The position numbers and the translations under genes were made by a program. Below the pieces are notes generated by a model. It was not told the origin of the DNA and did no database searches. It was given only the letters and a program-made list of their open reading frames with translations. DNA of 64,000 nt from positions 1-64,000 of the forward strand of contig CALYLX010000064.1 of assembly GCA_944990035.1 (NCBI GenBank), read 5' to 3'. How positions within the stretch are numbered: position 1 is the first letter of the stretch; each line of letters begins with the position of its first letter. Positions 37,401 to 47,662 of the stretch are shown here, piece after piece. The DNA comes from Clitopilus passeckerianus (taxonomy: Eukaryota > Basidiomycota > Agaricomycetes > Agaricales > Entolomataceae).

Positions 37401-38619
37401 TTTTTCGTCATGAAGGACCGCAAGAGCCAGAGAGGTCTTGCCAATGCCACCGGGGCCGAGGATAGCGATGCGAGCAGGGGAATGGTTGGATATCATATCA
37501 ACGTGTTGGGAGATCTCTAGAGTTCTTCCATACATGATACGTGGTTTGGACCTCAGTCTTGTCAAAGGCGGAGGTCGGTTTGCGTCTTTCTTGGCCGAGT
37601 CGGCCTTCTTATTCGTCAGCCTAGGTGCGTGTTCTAACAACGTCAGGCATGTACACACCTGGGCGGTTTCCAGTGCTGCATTTCGGTTGGCACGGAGGGC
37701 GATGGAAGATTTAACCTAGGATGAGGTCAATCAGTACCCTCAAATCAAAATATATAGATGTGAATACCTGGAAGGAGGTGATTACGGTGTCAAGCTTCCT
37801 ATCCAGTTCCTGTATTTGCCCCAGATGCTCTCCTCGACGCAAAACTTGGTTAAAGCGAGATGTCTTGCTCTTGTCAAACAGTGACCGTAGAGTTGCGAGC
37901 GAGGACTCTAAAACCCTGTGAAATCTATCAGAGAGTGGTCGAAGTGGATAAATCACACAAACACATACTTTCCAAGCTGAATGAGATCGGCTCTTAAGTC
38001 ATTCAAGGTGGGCCCAGATCTAATGTGAGGGCTTTTCAACGCCTCAAAGATGACCCCTGCGTACAGAACGATCTTCTGTACAAGCTCATGTGCTCGATCT
38101 CTGTTTGTTTGGACCTCCTGTAGATGCGTTTAAGGGTGGTAGGAGGGATGCAAAGGCCAGGGACAAACCTCAGCAATTTGAATAATCTGAAGCAGCGTTT
38201 TTGCGACGGCCTGAACGTATGGCGCGTAGGAGAAGATTCCAATGATTTCCTTTGACAGAGTTATGATAGCTACAAAGTCGTGCAATGCTCGACTATTTGA
38301 AGAACCGGGATGGGATTCTATGACATGTTGGCATTTTTGTCAAATCATCATAGAACATATCCAAGTAATAGATATACGTACCGCTCGACAATGAGGTCCT
38401 GTAGTCTGAGTCCGCGAGCGAGACGTCCGTCACCTCTGTTGAGGTTGAGGTTCTTCCTGAAGCAATGGAAACTTCTTCGGACACGTCTTCATCGCCACTA
38501 TCTTCTTTCAAATGTGGGTCCTCTGATAGATAACGGCTATCCTTCCTGGTAGGCTTTCCCCCATAGAAAATGACTGCTCCGCTCGGAGGAGGCCGTTGAA
38601 AAGTCCTCATGCGACCCAT
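34458..38619 (-). CDS. NLR-like protein: MLKL/HeLo-like helical domain, NB-ARC-type NTPase, TPR repeats
   Basis: Exons are 38619-38382, 38317-38169, 38117-37969, 37915-37768 and 37715-34458, giving 1,313 residues. Residues 1-90 are acidic and disordered. Residues of about 95-245 form a helical domain (LHDFVAIITLSKEI, IQIAEEVQTNRDRAHELVQK, LLRRGEHLGQIQ-type 'RRGEHLGQIQELDRKLD' and TVITSFQV). Its pattern resembles the MLKL N-terminal/HeLo-like four-helix bundle common in agaricomycete NLRs. The NTPase has Walker A GPGGIGKTS (about 315-323), Walker B FILVLDNFE and a GLPL-like VPLAVTLLANLA. From about residue 620 onwards there are repeated TPR-like units (GLGQANLTCSEFAKSKDYFE, HYLGCAHLRCGQILDAE and others). 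Such proteins are thought to sense non-self and trigger cell death; here this is inference from the domains. No break in the frame is seen, so it appears functional. Confidence 0.85.
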
Positions 38620-39225
38620 ACTGCGGCTGGAGGGATTCTCGCTGGGGCTTAAACCGCGAACACTTGAAAGCAGTGGTTATATTGCGAGTAGATTAGAACA
38701 CGATTGAACCTTCATCTGCCTCATTGTGTCGGAGGTTGCCAACAGTTGCCAAAAGGGCATTATGGAGTCATGTTGTAAAGGATTGACCATGTGGGTCCCT
38801 GCACCCCTGAACTTTCATCCAAACAATCTGCACAACCTGTGCACAGCGACAACTTCGGCGAAGCGATCTATGATTGCGCTTATTCACAATGAATCATCCG
38901 TCCTGCATGCAGCACAGAACTACAGAGCTAGCTGTTCGGTATCAAGTATGTGTGTAGGTACTGAAGGGGCGATCGGCCAGCGAAAAGGGGGAAGTGGAGG
39001 GCGTAGTAATAATATACGTAGAACCCAAAGCATCAAGGATAGCAAAGAAAGGACAGACGTTAGGGAATGATAGACAGAAGTCCAGAATAAATACGTTGTA
39101 AATTATTTTCATCGGTGCGATGGCGTGGGGTCAGGCTGTAGGATACGATGCTGTGAAAGGGCAATGCAAGTCGATGGGTATTGTACAAAGGGTGGTTCGT
39201 AGGGCTGAGGTGTCATTGCTGGGGT
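38620..39225. other. Intergenic region upstream of the NLR gene
   Basis: Holds the promoter of the NLR gene and the 3' flank of the first aspartic protease gene. Only accidental short frames are seen. No TATA box or repeat was recognised. Confidence 0.4.
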
Positions 39226-41264
39226 TTACCGAGGTGGATATGAGCCTGGGTAGTGCGCTTGTGGTGGTGCACTCAAATCCGCGTACGAGTTGTTGTTGTT
39301 GAGTGAGTATGTCGAATCTCCGTACGGGCTCTTCATCGGTGAGAGGCCCGGGGAATAGTCACCCCTGTACTTCGAATCCTCCAAAGGTAAGTACGTCGTA
39401 TTCCTGGCCTCTTGTGAGAGCGGGAGGTCGAGCTTGGCATTCATCTTAGCTTGCTTTTTTGCTCTGAGCCTGTTCCTGCAGCAGAATCGCCACACGCAGA
39501 AACCGGTGACAAGAAGAACGAAGACGAGGCAGCCGACGAAGATGTAAGGCCATCGGCTGAGAATCATCTCCTGATATTTCTTCTTCTTCTCCTCGTCAGA
39601 GACGGGAGAATGCTGCTGTTGGTCAGCAGGGAGCAGACTCCATTTCGAATCATTGATGTTGCCGTTGGCCCCAAGGCGAACTTTAATGAATTCGTCCTTG
39701 GCTGCTTGGGCGTCCGTAGTGGGTGAGAGCTGAATATAAGGATGATCACCCGATGCGCCATCTGCCCAGCTACCGAAGTTGTGAAGGGTGTATGCGTTAC
39801 GCACTACGTGTTGCATTAGGCATGGGTCAAGGAAAGGGAAATATTGAACATACAGAAGCTCATCCCCAGGATCATATCATAATGGCCGAGGAGACTGAAT
39901 GCGGAAGTGATCGGTTGGAACTAAACATGAAGCATATCATGAGTTAAAATCAATGGTGACAAGTGGACTGTAGTTACGTACAGAGCCAATGCAAATGGGA
40001 TTTCCAGCTTTATCAGTTTGCGCGAAGTTGTTATCCACGGTGTCAAGGGGATGCACTGGGTAATTGACACCTCCGAAGTTCATCGAAATGTTGAGGTATT
40101 GCCCACAAGGGATGAGCCATAGCTCTTGCTTCGTGTCGTATTGGGCACCCTGAACACGACCATAAATAGCGTCGGATACATCACGAGGAACTTGACTGTC
40201 GGGGGATGAGAACGAATCGAGAATTACGAAGTAAAATACACTTGCCTGAATGTGAATCCAGAATCAAAGACAGCGACATATTGGCCATCAGGTGCACTGG
40301 GGACGATGGAATCGACAATAATTGGATTGCCGTCGGGACCAACAATTCCGATATTCTTGTCCGTCAATACTTGCCAGTGTTGATCTGAAGAAAGCAGCCT
40401 GTTGACCTTGTCAACATCAAGCTTGGGCTGGTTGACAATATTCTCGAAGCCTTTAGCGACTTCTCCAATGGTAAGCTGGCCGCTAAATTTTTGATTGGGG
40501 TCCACAGCGCCTGCAATCTTGCGGTCAAGAAGGAAAGTGATGTAGCTGTTGGAGGAGTGGTCCTGCTCGAAGATGTGGGTAAGGGTAGTGTCGCCAGTGT
40601 CACCGTCAAGCTTTTTGCGGATAACACTTCCTTTGTTGGGCCCGAGACCAAGCAGACCATCGTATCCTTGAAGATGGATATCGGAGGAGAATGTCGAAGT
40701 GTCTTTCACAAGAACTACAGAGATTTTTTGTTTAGCATGAATAGAGACGGCAAGTGGATGGCCCAGCGAATAACTTACGGAATGCCTGGTCATTGACGGT
40801 GTATGATCCCAGCTGAACTGTTGCGCTGTTGACATTCCCTGAGCACATGCAAGTCGTTTAGTGACTTTGAAACCGACAGAATAACTTCAAAACGAACCTG
40901 TTGCAGAACCGACAGCATAGGCCAATGAGACACCTTTTCCAAGGTCCTTTGTTTGAGGTATAGCGTTAGGAAACGACACCCACAGATCCGAGCTGAGATA
41001 AGAGGATCAGCCGCACGAAAACATACGTGTTCAGGTCAATTCATACCTGCCAGTATCTAGCAAAACCCTGACTGCAGTCCCTCCGATGGTCATATTTCCG
41101 ATATACTGAGCGTTTCCATTATTGGTCACCGACATGGTCGACGTTCGCTTGCTCAATCTGTGGTGGCCATTACCGATGTGAACCTCGAAGGGGACCTTCG
41201 CTCCGTAAATCGTTGGTAGGGCATTGAAAATCGTCAAAAGAGGGAGGGGGATAAAGGAGCGCAT
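39226..41264 (-). CDS. Pepsin-type aspartic protease with C-terminal membrane anchor (copy 1)
   Basis: Exons are 41264-41047, 40992-40898, 40838-40779, 40714-40246, 40195-39982, 39920-39854 and 39803-39226, giving 566 residues. There is a signal peptide (LPLLTIFNALPTIYG) and a KR site at the end of the short propeptide. The first active site is LLDTGSSDLW, formed across intron 1. Other pepsin motifs are GYDGLLGLGP, the second active site VFDSGFTFSQVP (across intron 4) and YDMILGMSFLRNAY. The catalytic domain is followed by a TM segment (YIFVGCLVFVLLVTGFCVW) and a basic cytoplasmic tail of about 100 residues ending ...HYPGSYPPR. Intron 4 (40245-40196) appears to use a GC donor (AG|GCAAGTG). 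The domain probably acts at the cell surface or in the vacuole. It is a paralogue of the divergent gene at 42161. Confidence 0.9.
40196..40245 (-). other. Probable GC-AG intron in aspartic protease copy 1
   Basis: The exon ends TTCAG followed by GCAAGTG. Splicing there gives FDSGFTFSQVPRDVSDAIYG, which aligns with IDTGFSLPQLPSYAVAAIYN of the paralogue, whose intron at the same place has a normal GT donor. Using the nearby GTGTAT instead would insert residues and break phase. GC-AG introns are rare but established in fungi. Confidence 0.7.
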
Positions 41265-42160
41265 CCACGGCGTTAGTTATAAAGAATGACTAGTGAGATG
41301 CAGAAGAAAGAGCTTCAATACGAGCTCGAAGGAATGAAGAGGAAAAGAACGTAGTTGGTCTTGCGGTTGGTGTCGAAGGCGACGGGGGAGGAATACCGTG
41401 ATGCTGCAGAGCTGGTTGCCGTGGGATCATCGCTTGTCAGAGTCAAACCATCACTGGGATTGCTCGTTAACTGCGCAAAGTCTTGGCCACCCTCAACTCT
41501 TGGCTTCAAGAAAAAAAAAATCTTGTCAGAATAACGACTATCGTGGAACATGAACTTTGTCCTGCTGCATGTTCTACGAAGAAACTACAATGTTCCTGCC
41601 CTGTGGTATTCATGCACTCGACCGCTAAATCAATTTCCAAACTCTAGTCTATTCCTGTTCATTTCGCTTCCGACTAGCAACCCACTCCGAAGGCACCACC
41701 ATACAGTAGCTGCGAACCTAGAAGACACCTGGAAGACACGACGTCAGATAAAAATACTCTGCCGTTCCCACTAGCCAAGTATACAACATACATGCCGCGC
41801 CAGGGGCTCACGCCTGTAGCTTGGACGCATTCAATTGGGCTTGTTGCAGGCTTTTCTAAGAATTCAAAACAACTGCAAAACAATGTATTTGCAATAATGC
41901 AGCCTTGCTGGAAGGTTTGCATGCTTAATCTTGTTCGGATTGGGTGTTGTGATCTCCATATTATCTAGTGATACCCTTTTCGAAAGATCATGAGCGCGGC
42001 AGGGTCCGGATGCCTGTTTTTATGACATGGCCAGGACAAGACGGAATTATCCTGCTCTTCTGCTCTTACCGCCAAGAGCCCAAGAGTCCAGTCATCTGAT
42101 GGATAGCCTCTGAAGTCGACATACACACTCCTTTGCTCTCAGTCACTCTTTTATTATTTC
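41265..42160. promoter_or_regulatory. Shared divergent promoter region of the two aspartic proteases
   Basis: 896 bp between the two divergent start codons, with no convincing gene inside. A T/A-rich tract (a run of A near 41511-41520) and a CT-rich stretch before the + gene (42110-42160) are visible. The genes could be co-regulated from here; this is inference. Confidence 0.5.
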
Positions 42161-44099
42161 ATGACTTTTCTACAGCTCATCTTTTACCTTTATTTGACTT
42201 CATACGCTTTGGCTATCCAACTTGACCTCCATGCACGAAATAAGGCACTGACTAGAAGAAGTGGCGAGTCCGTATTCCTTTCAAACCACGCGGACGTGAG
42301 CTATTACGCCGATATCACGATAGGAGGAAATCAGTATTCTTTGCTGGTCGACACGGGCAGGTTCGTACTTCCTTGATCTAGTCCAAGCTTTGTAACTTAA
42401 TCTTGGTGCAGCTCGGACCTCTGGATTGCGGAACAAGTTGCCAACAGCTCTTTGACGCCAAATTCTGCGACAATAAATTATGCTATAGGATCTGTTACCG
42501 GTATGCCGGATCTCAAGCTCTTCGTACCCTCGCTCACAAAGAAACAGGTCTCATAAAGACTGCCCAAGTTGACTTCGGTGGGCATTCAGTACAGAACCAA
42601 GCTTTCCGTAGGTTCCGCACCATTTTCAGCTAAACCGTTGTAATTTACGCTCGGCATAGTGGAAGTATCTACGGGAGCAAGCAAGGGGATTGTGGAGGGG
42701 GATGGGATCATAGGTATACCACAATCTTCCTTCTGGTCTCTGTGCTCATATCAGTTCTCTCTCACAGGGCTTGGACCTAATAATGGATCCCATATCTATC
42801 AGATCATAGGAAATGACACCGGCGCTGCCCTGCTGGATCGCATCTTCCTAGAGAACCGATCCACCCCAAACTACATAACAGTTCTCCTAGGTCGAAGCCA
42901 CGGTACTGTGCCCACCGAAGTCTAACCAACGCTTTCACTGACCACAGACCCTTAGACCCAAATGGCTTGAAGTCAGGCAGACTCACGATTGGGGAGGTTC
43001 TCCACGACTATAAGAATATCTCTCAGCAGCCAAAACTTCCCGTCCTAGACGTTGATCCCACACAACACGACGATCAACACTTCCAGATCCTCCTTGACGA
43101 AGACGGCTTGATAGGGCCTGACGGTCAATCCATCAACCTGACCTCAAGAGTTTCAGCAAGCACGAACCCACAGCAGCTGACTGCCGTCATTGACACAGGA
43201 TTCAGCCTTCCACAGCTTCCCAGGTACTATCTAAGGATTGTCTGTGTCCTTATTTTATTCAGACATTTCCAGTTACGCAGTGGCGGCTATATACAACAGA
43301 TTTCGTGGAGCTGAACAAAGGGACATCCCGCGCATTGGCCTGGTGTGGACAGTACCATGCTCGCAAGAAGTGAACATTACCTTCAAGTTTGCTGGAGTAC
43401 GGTATCCCATCCATCCCTTGGATGCGACTCTGTGTGTGTTTTCCTCCATATTTCATATCACACAACTGAATGCCTCGGTCTATTAGCGATCCAGAATCTC
43501 TGGGAATTCCGAGAATTACAAATTCAGGTGGCAAGAAAGCTTGCATCGGGACTGTGAGCTCAACTGATACCCTGTCGGGGCGCTTGACACTGACTTCATT
43601 TAGTTTCAGCCGTTTTCATATGATACTGGTCATGACCCAAACTATGACATGGTTCTGGGCATGGCGTTCCGTGAGTGGCCATTCCTTGGCTTTACGAGAT
43701 TTCCAGTCTGACGGTTTCGAAGTTCGCAACATCTACCTCCTGATGGACTATGGTGACTTCATCCTTGGCTCAAACAAGACCAATACTCCATACATGCAAT
43801 TTCTCCCCACTACCGATCCTGCCGAGGGTAAGATACTACTTCTTGTCAGGAACTACAAGGAATCTAGACTGACGTTCTATTACAATTTAGCCCATTCCGA
43901 ATTTGTCCAAGTCCGACTGAACGGAGTCGACACGACTGGAGAAAATGAGCCAATGAGTAATGTACCTGGACCATCGGCCAGTAATAACAGGACAACTGGC
44001 TTAGCGGTGGGACTGGCGACTGGCCTATTGGTCCTCGTTTGTTTTCTTGGATATAAGCTAAGACGTTGTGGCGTGGTCGACCAGCGGTCTGCAGCTTAG
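42161..44099 (+). CDS. Pepsin-type aspartic protease with C-terminal membrane anchor (copy 2)
   Basis: Exons are 42161-42360, 42412-42500, 42548-42607, 42660-42713, 42768-42902, 42956-43223, 43273-43431, 43487-43553, 43604-43670, 43723-43827 and 43891-44099, giving 470 residues. There is a signal peptide (LIFYLYLTSYALA) and an RR site before the mature part. The first active site LVDTGSSDLWIAE spans intron 1 and the second is AVIDTGFSLPQLP. The protein also has DGIIGLGPNNGS and YDMVLGMAFLRNIY. A TM segment (LAVGLATGLLVLVCFLGYKL) is followed by a short basic tail, much shorter than in copy 1. Several exons have the same size and phase as in copy 1 (60 nt and 67 nt exons), showing common descent; copy 2 has additional introns. 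Both catalytic Asp residues are present, so it should be active. Confidence 0.88.
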
Positions 44100-44655
44100 G
44101 TCATTGTAGTCTTATGTCCTTGTCCTCTTGGTACTTGATCATTGGCGGAATTCGTTCTATATCCCTCATTTCTCTCCTCCGTCACCCACGGCACCATATC
44201 ACTGGCCCCCATCTCCCAGCATCCTACATACCGCTTCATTTTTTATAGATTTTTTGCACTTTGCACCTTGCACATACTCCTTGTCGCATATGTAATATAT
44301 CATTGCAATTCTGTTCAACAACGTATAATTCACATAATTTTACCACCTTGGCACTGCAATTCGGGGACCTTGGAAGGTTGCACTGAAGTCACATCAGGAG
44401 ATCTAGACCTTCGGTGCTCTTACTCGGGCCCAAACTTGAACTAGCGTGCTACTCCTGCCTTGAACATGCCGACCGCTGACTGCTATTAATAAAAGAGCGA
44501 ATGCAACCTTTGCCGGTCCCTTTCGGCGACATGCAACGTGAAATCGCATCTGCGGTATTATATCATACCACCAACATAAGGTTGCGACCGAAACGTGATA
44601 TCGAGAAACATCAAAATCATCATAGGAACGCAGGCCAAAAAGTGGTTACATTCAA
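44100..44655. other. Intergenic region 3' of aspartic protease copy 2
   Basis: AT-rich with short accidental frames. The 3' ends of the protease gene (+) and the small minus-strand gene converge here. No repeat or RNA was recognised. Confidence 0.4.
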
Positions 44656-44993
44656 TCACGCAGTAGTAGTGGGTACAGGTCCAATCCAGCGGCCTTCATT
44701 CCAACGCTTCCAAATTTGCTGAGCATCTAGACCAGCTATCCCATTCAGCTGCCTGACGTACTCGTCCTCTGACACAGGGTGATTCCAGCAAGCGGCAAGC
44801 TTCGTGTTCTGGTCATTTGGTTTGCGTGCATTGAAGTGAATCCCTTTGTCTGGATCATAATCCAATCGAACAATCCAAAGTGCATTGCCAGGACGTGGCT
44901 CGCCAATACCTAGGCAAATTAAGCATAAATCGACCAGAAAGAAATGTATAGGGACATACCACAAGGGCGGTTATAGGCTTTACTCTTCTCCAT
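44656..44993 (-). CDS. Small hypothetical protein (95 residues)
   Basis: Two exons (44993-44960 and 44909-44656) joined by a regular 50-nt intron (GTATGTCC...CCTAG) give MEKSKAYNRPCGIGEPRPGN, then ALWIVRLDYDPDKGIHFNAR, and end ...GRWIGPVPTTTA. The frame is open and the composition looks like a folded cytosolic protein. No signal peptide, TM segment or known domain was recognised. The 'KGIHFNAR' motif loosely recalls small C-terminal domains seen in other proteins, but this is too weak for a family call. Confidence 0.5.
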
Positions 44994-45920
44994 TGTGCCA
45001 AAACCAGCATCAAAGCGTCAATCTCTGGTGCATAGCGGCTACATCGAGTGCGTACCCTGTATAGACTTGTCAATTGTCCAGTATCTGCTTATCATGGCGA
45101 TTCTTTGGATCAAGACCGAGCCAATGACAAGCCCTTTCTCCGGCGGCCACAATGGTGTCAAAATTCTCGACCGTTTCTGCTCAACATATCTCATCAGGTG
45201 GCTATGGGAACTTGAAATCGCAACTAAAAGGCTCACCACCCATTGTAGACAAGTTGTATGATTGGGGACTTCCTGTCCCGCCCGTCTCTTTTATTCTCGT
45301 CCACCATTAATACTGACAAATAACGAACAAACATGATCTGGGGTGATATGTGGCCCCAATTACCTGTTCTCCGGCACTTCCTACTCACCGAATGAATATA
45401 GGGCGTGCTTCCTAAGGGGGGCTTGACAGGAAGAACGTTCATGGGTAATGTCGTAAGACTAGTGTCAAGTGATCCCTCAACAGCCAGAGGTCGCCCCAAG
45501 TAGATAGAAACACATGATGGGTCAGAAGCATTTGTTTGAAAGCTTGAATGAATGATTCTGAGGTCTAGGTGTTGACGTCGGAGCTTTGTGAGCTTGTCAG
45601 GTGGATTGGTTCTTCAAGAACAGAGTACCCGTACGTATGGCTCGCAGCGTGTGTGCATTATGTTGTATAGCATTTGCATCTGCACAGGTGGTGGTAGTGA
45701 CCTTCAATGGATTAGATTGTTCCGCCAAGGACATACAAGTTCTAATTAAGCGCCAACTCAGCGAGATCACGAATTGATGGTCCTCCACTCAGCTCTGCCT
45801 CAGCACTCACTTTTATCTGTAATATCATCACATACCGGCTCCTTCTACCTGGCTGAAGAAGCCACACTCCCGCGACATCTAGCTAGAGATCAGAAGATTC
45901 GAGAGTATGTACACGTTTAG
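44994..45920. other. Intergenic region, nothing recognised
   Basis: Only short frames on either strand. It may hold the missing 5' exon of the possible gene at 45921 and the promoter of the 95-residue gene. No repeat or RNA was recognised. Confidence 0.35.
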
Positions 45921-46348
45921 TTGTGTATCCAAAGCATCTGAGTCTTCAGCCCATGCACATAGGCGTAGAGTCATTACACCTTCGAGAATACGATTCACGC
46001 CAGGTTGTGGAAGAGGTTCTCATAGCCTGTCTACATTGGGTGGCGCATCCGGAATACTACCGGGTTCTGTTGGAGGTACTATGGCAGAGAACGTCTATTA
46101 ACTGAGTACACTCAGTATTCCATTATTTAGGGCGCTTTTGGATCGGTAGGTACTGACAAGACTTTCGGTCATGCCACCGATACCCGCCCGCGAAAAGGGC
46201 TGAACTACGAGGCGCTGGAGGAGGCAAATCCCTTCAAGATGCATTTCAGGCCCAGGTACACCAGCTTTGTAATTTCTGTATCCAAGAAAACGCGCTTGCC
46301 TCGTTCAGCCAGCCAAGTTATGAGAGGCACATCGATCGAAGTCCCTGA
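45921..46348 (+). CDS. Possible small gene, 5' end not found
   Basis: Three pieces join in frame through two normal-sized introns: 45921-46075, 46131-46255 and 46318-46348 (introns of 55 and 62 nt, GT...AG). The product reads VYPKHLSLQPMHIGVESLHL ... EVLIACLHWVAHPEYYRVLL ... DTRPRKGLNYEALEEANPFK ... and ends YERHIDRSP. No domain was recognised. The first piece starts at an acceptor-like TTTAG, and the exon with the start codon could not be placed. It may be a gene remnant or a real short gene. Confidence 0.35.
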
Positions 46349-47565
46349 GCCACATAATTGTCTAACCCACCTCTTATCGGTGAGGGCCTGAGCCTTTTGC
46401 TGCGATCAAGGGCACGGTGAACAGCAACTCTTAGATTGGAGCTGAGATGGACCCACCAAGACCGATGTCGAGCACCACAGGGTCGGACTCGGTAATTCCT
46501 CCCACACAAGCAAATTGCGTACTGCACACATGACCAGCCGTTGAATGAGAAAGATTCAAGGTAAAGGTAACCTACATCTGACTGGCCCTAGACTGTAGTT
46601 AGTCGAGGAAGTGAAAGGTGCTTCTGATATTCCGGTTACTCCACAAAAATTCCCGGTCAATACCGAGCTTTCCTCAGCGCCTAAAGGCAGAAGGCAAGCG
46701 TGCAGCCGTGAGTCGCCCTCATGAAACTCTTCAAGGCAATAACAGTGTCATCTCAGCCGCCAGCGCCTCTGAGAGTGGCTTGTGATTGGCTTGTGTGGAC
46801 TCGGACGTGAAGCAGGTACACTGGGATGACTTTATCCCAGCCAATTGAACCGATCGGTCGATAAGTCCGAAAATGTCATTGAGATTACTCAGACCGGGGA
46901 GGTCCTCGTCCCCGGAACCTCAAGGCCAGATTCAAACGGGCCTTTTACAGTGAATCGTAGGGGGAAGTCCAATCTGGGGCCAGAAAATATCTCTAGCTCA
47001 GGCAGATGGACGTCGAGGGAAAATCAAAATCAAGCACAAGTGTCATTAGGGTATCCAATGCGGTGTAAATAATGACAATAATCCTAAGGTGTAACACAAG
47101 AGGTATCCAAAGAATAGAATATCCAAGGAGTAAAATATCTATTATAATAAAGGACAGTTGACATAAAGGGTCCTTCCAATTTGAGCCCAAATTTTGTACA
47201 TGTTTGGTTCGCAGCTCGACGCGTCATGTTGCCGCTCGCATTTCACTCTGCATCGTCACAACCTTCACCACATACTCTCGACGTAGGCTTCATTCTTACT
47301 CTTACCCCTCATCTACACGCGTCTTAGGATCATATTTTCCTCACATTCCTAAAAACAGCAAATACTGGATCCGACAGGTCCTCTATCGCCCATAGGAGTA
47401 GTATGTCCATGTAGCCCTCAAATTCAATACAACATGCAGCTGCCACCACAACAAAATGTGTGTTTGTGAACCTGGACTGAAAGGGCCCGAAAATTGTGGT
47501 CACGCATTCTGGAAATTTCCTCAAGTTTGGTGTGGCGTATTCAGGGTCTTATGGCTGAAATTCTT
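46349..47565. other. Region upstream of the Helitron gene; left Helitron end not identified
   Basis: No gene recognised. The 5' terminus of the Helitron (host A followed by TC) probably lies in or before this stretch. Many TC candidates exist and none stands out, so it is not placed. Confidence 0.35.
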
Positions 47566-47662
47566 TGTTATTCGGGCAGGTTGTTTCTGCAGGACTCTAT
47601 GCAGGCCTAACAATGTGAGTGTACACTCTATGCTAAAAGATGACTGCTTAGCTCTCTTCTAG

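Noticed and set aside
45601..45660. TACCCGTAC-containing sequence as a possible Helitron 5' end
   Set aside because: Resemblance to terminal sequence is short and it is not preceded by a clear host A plus TC; no independent support.
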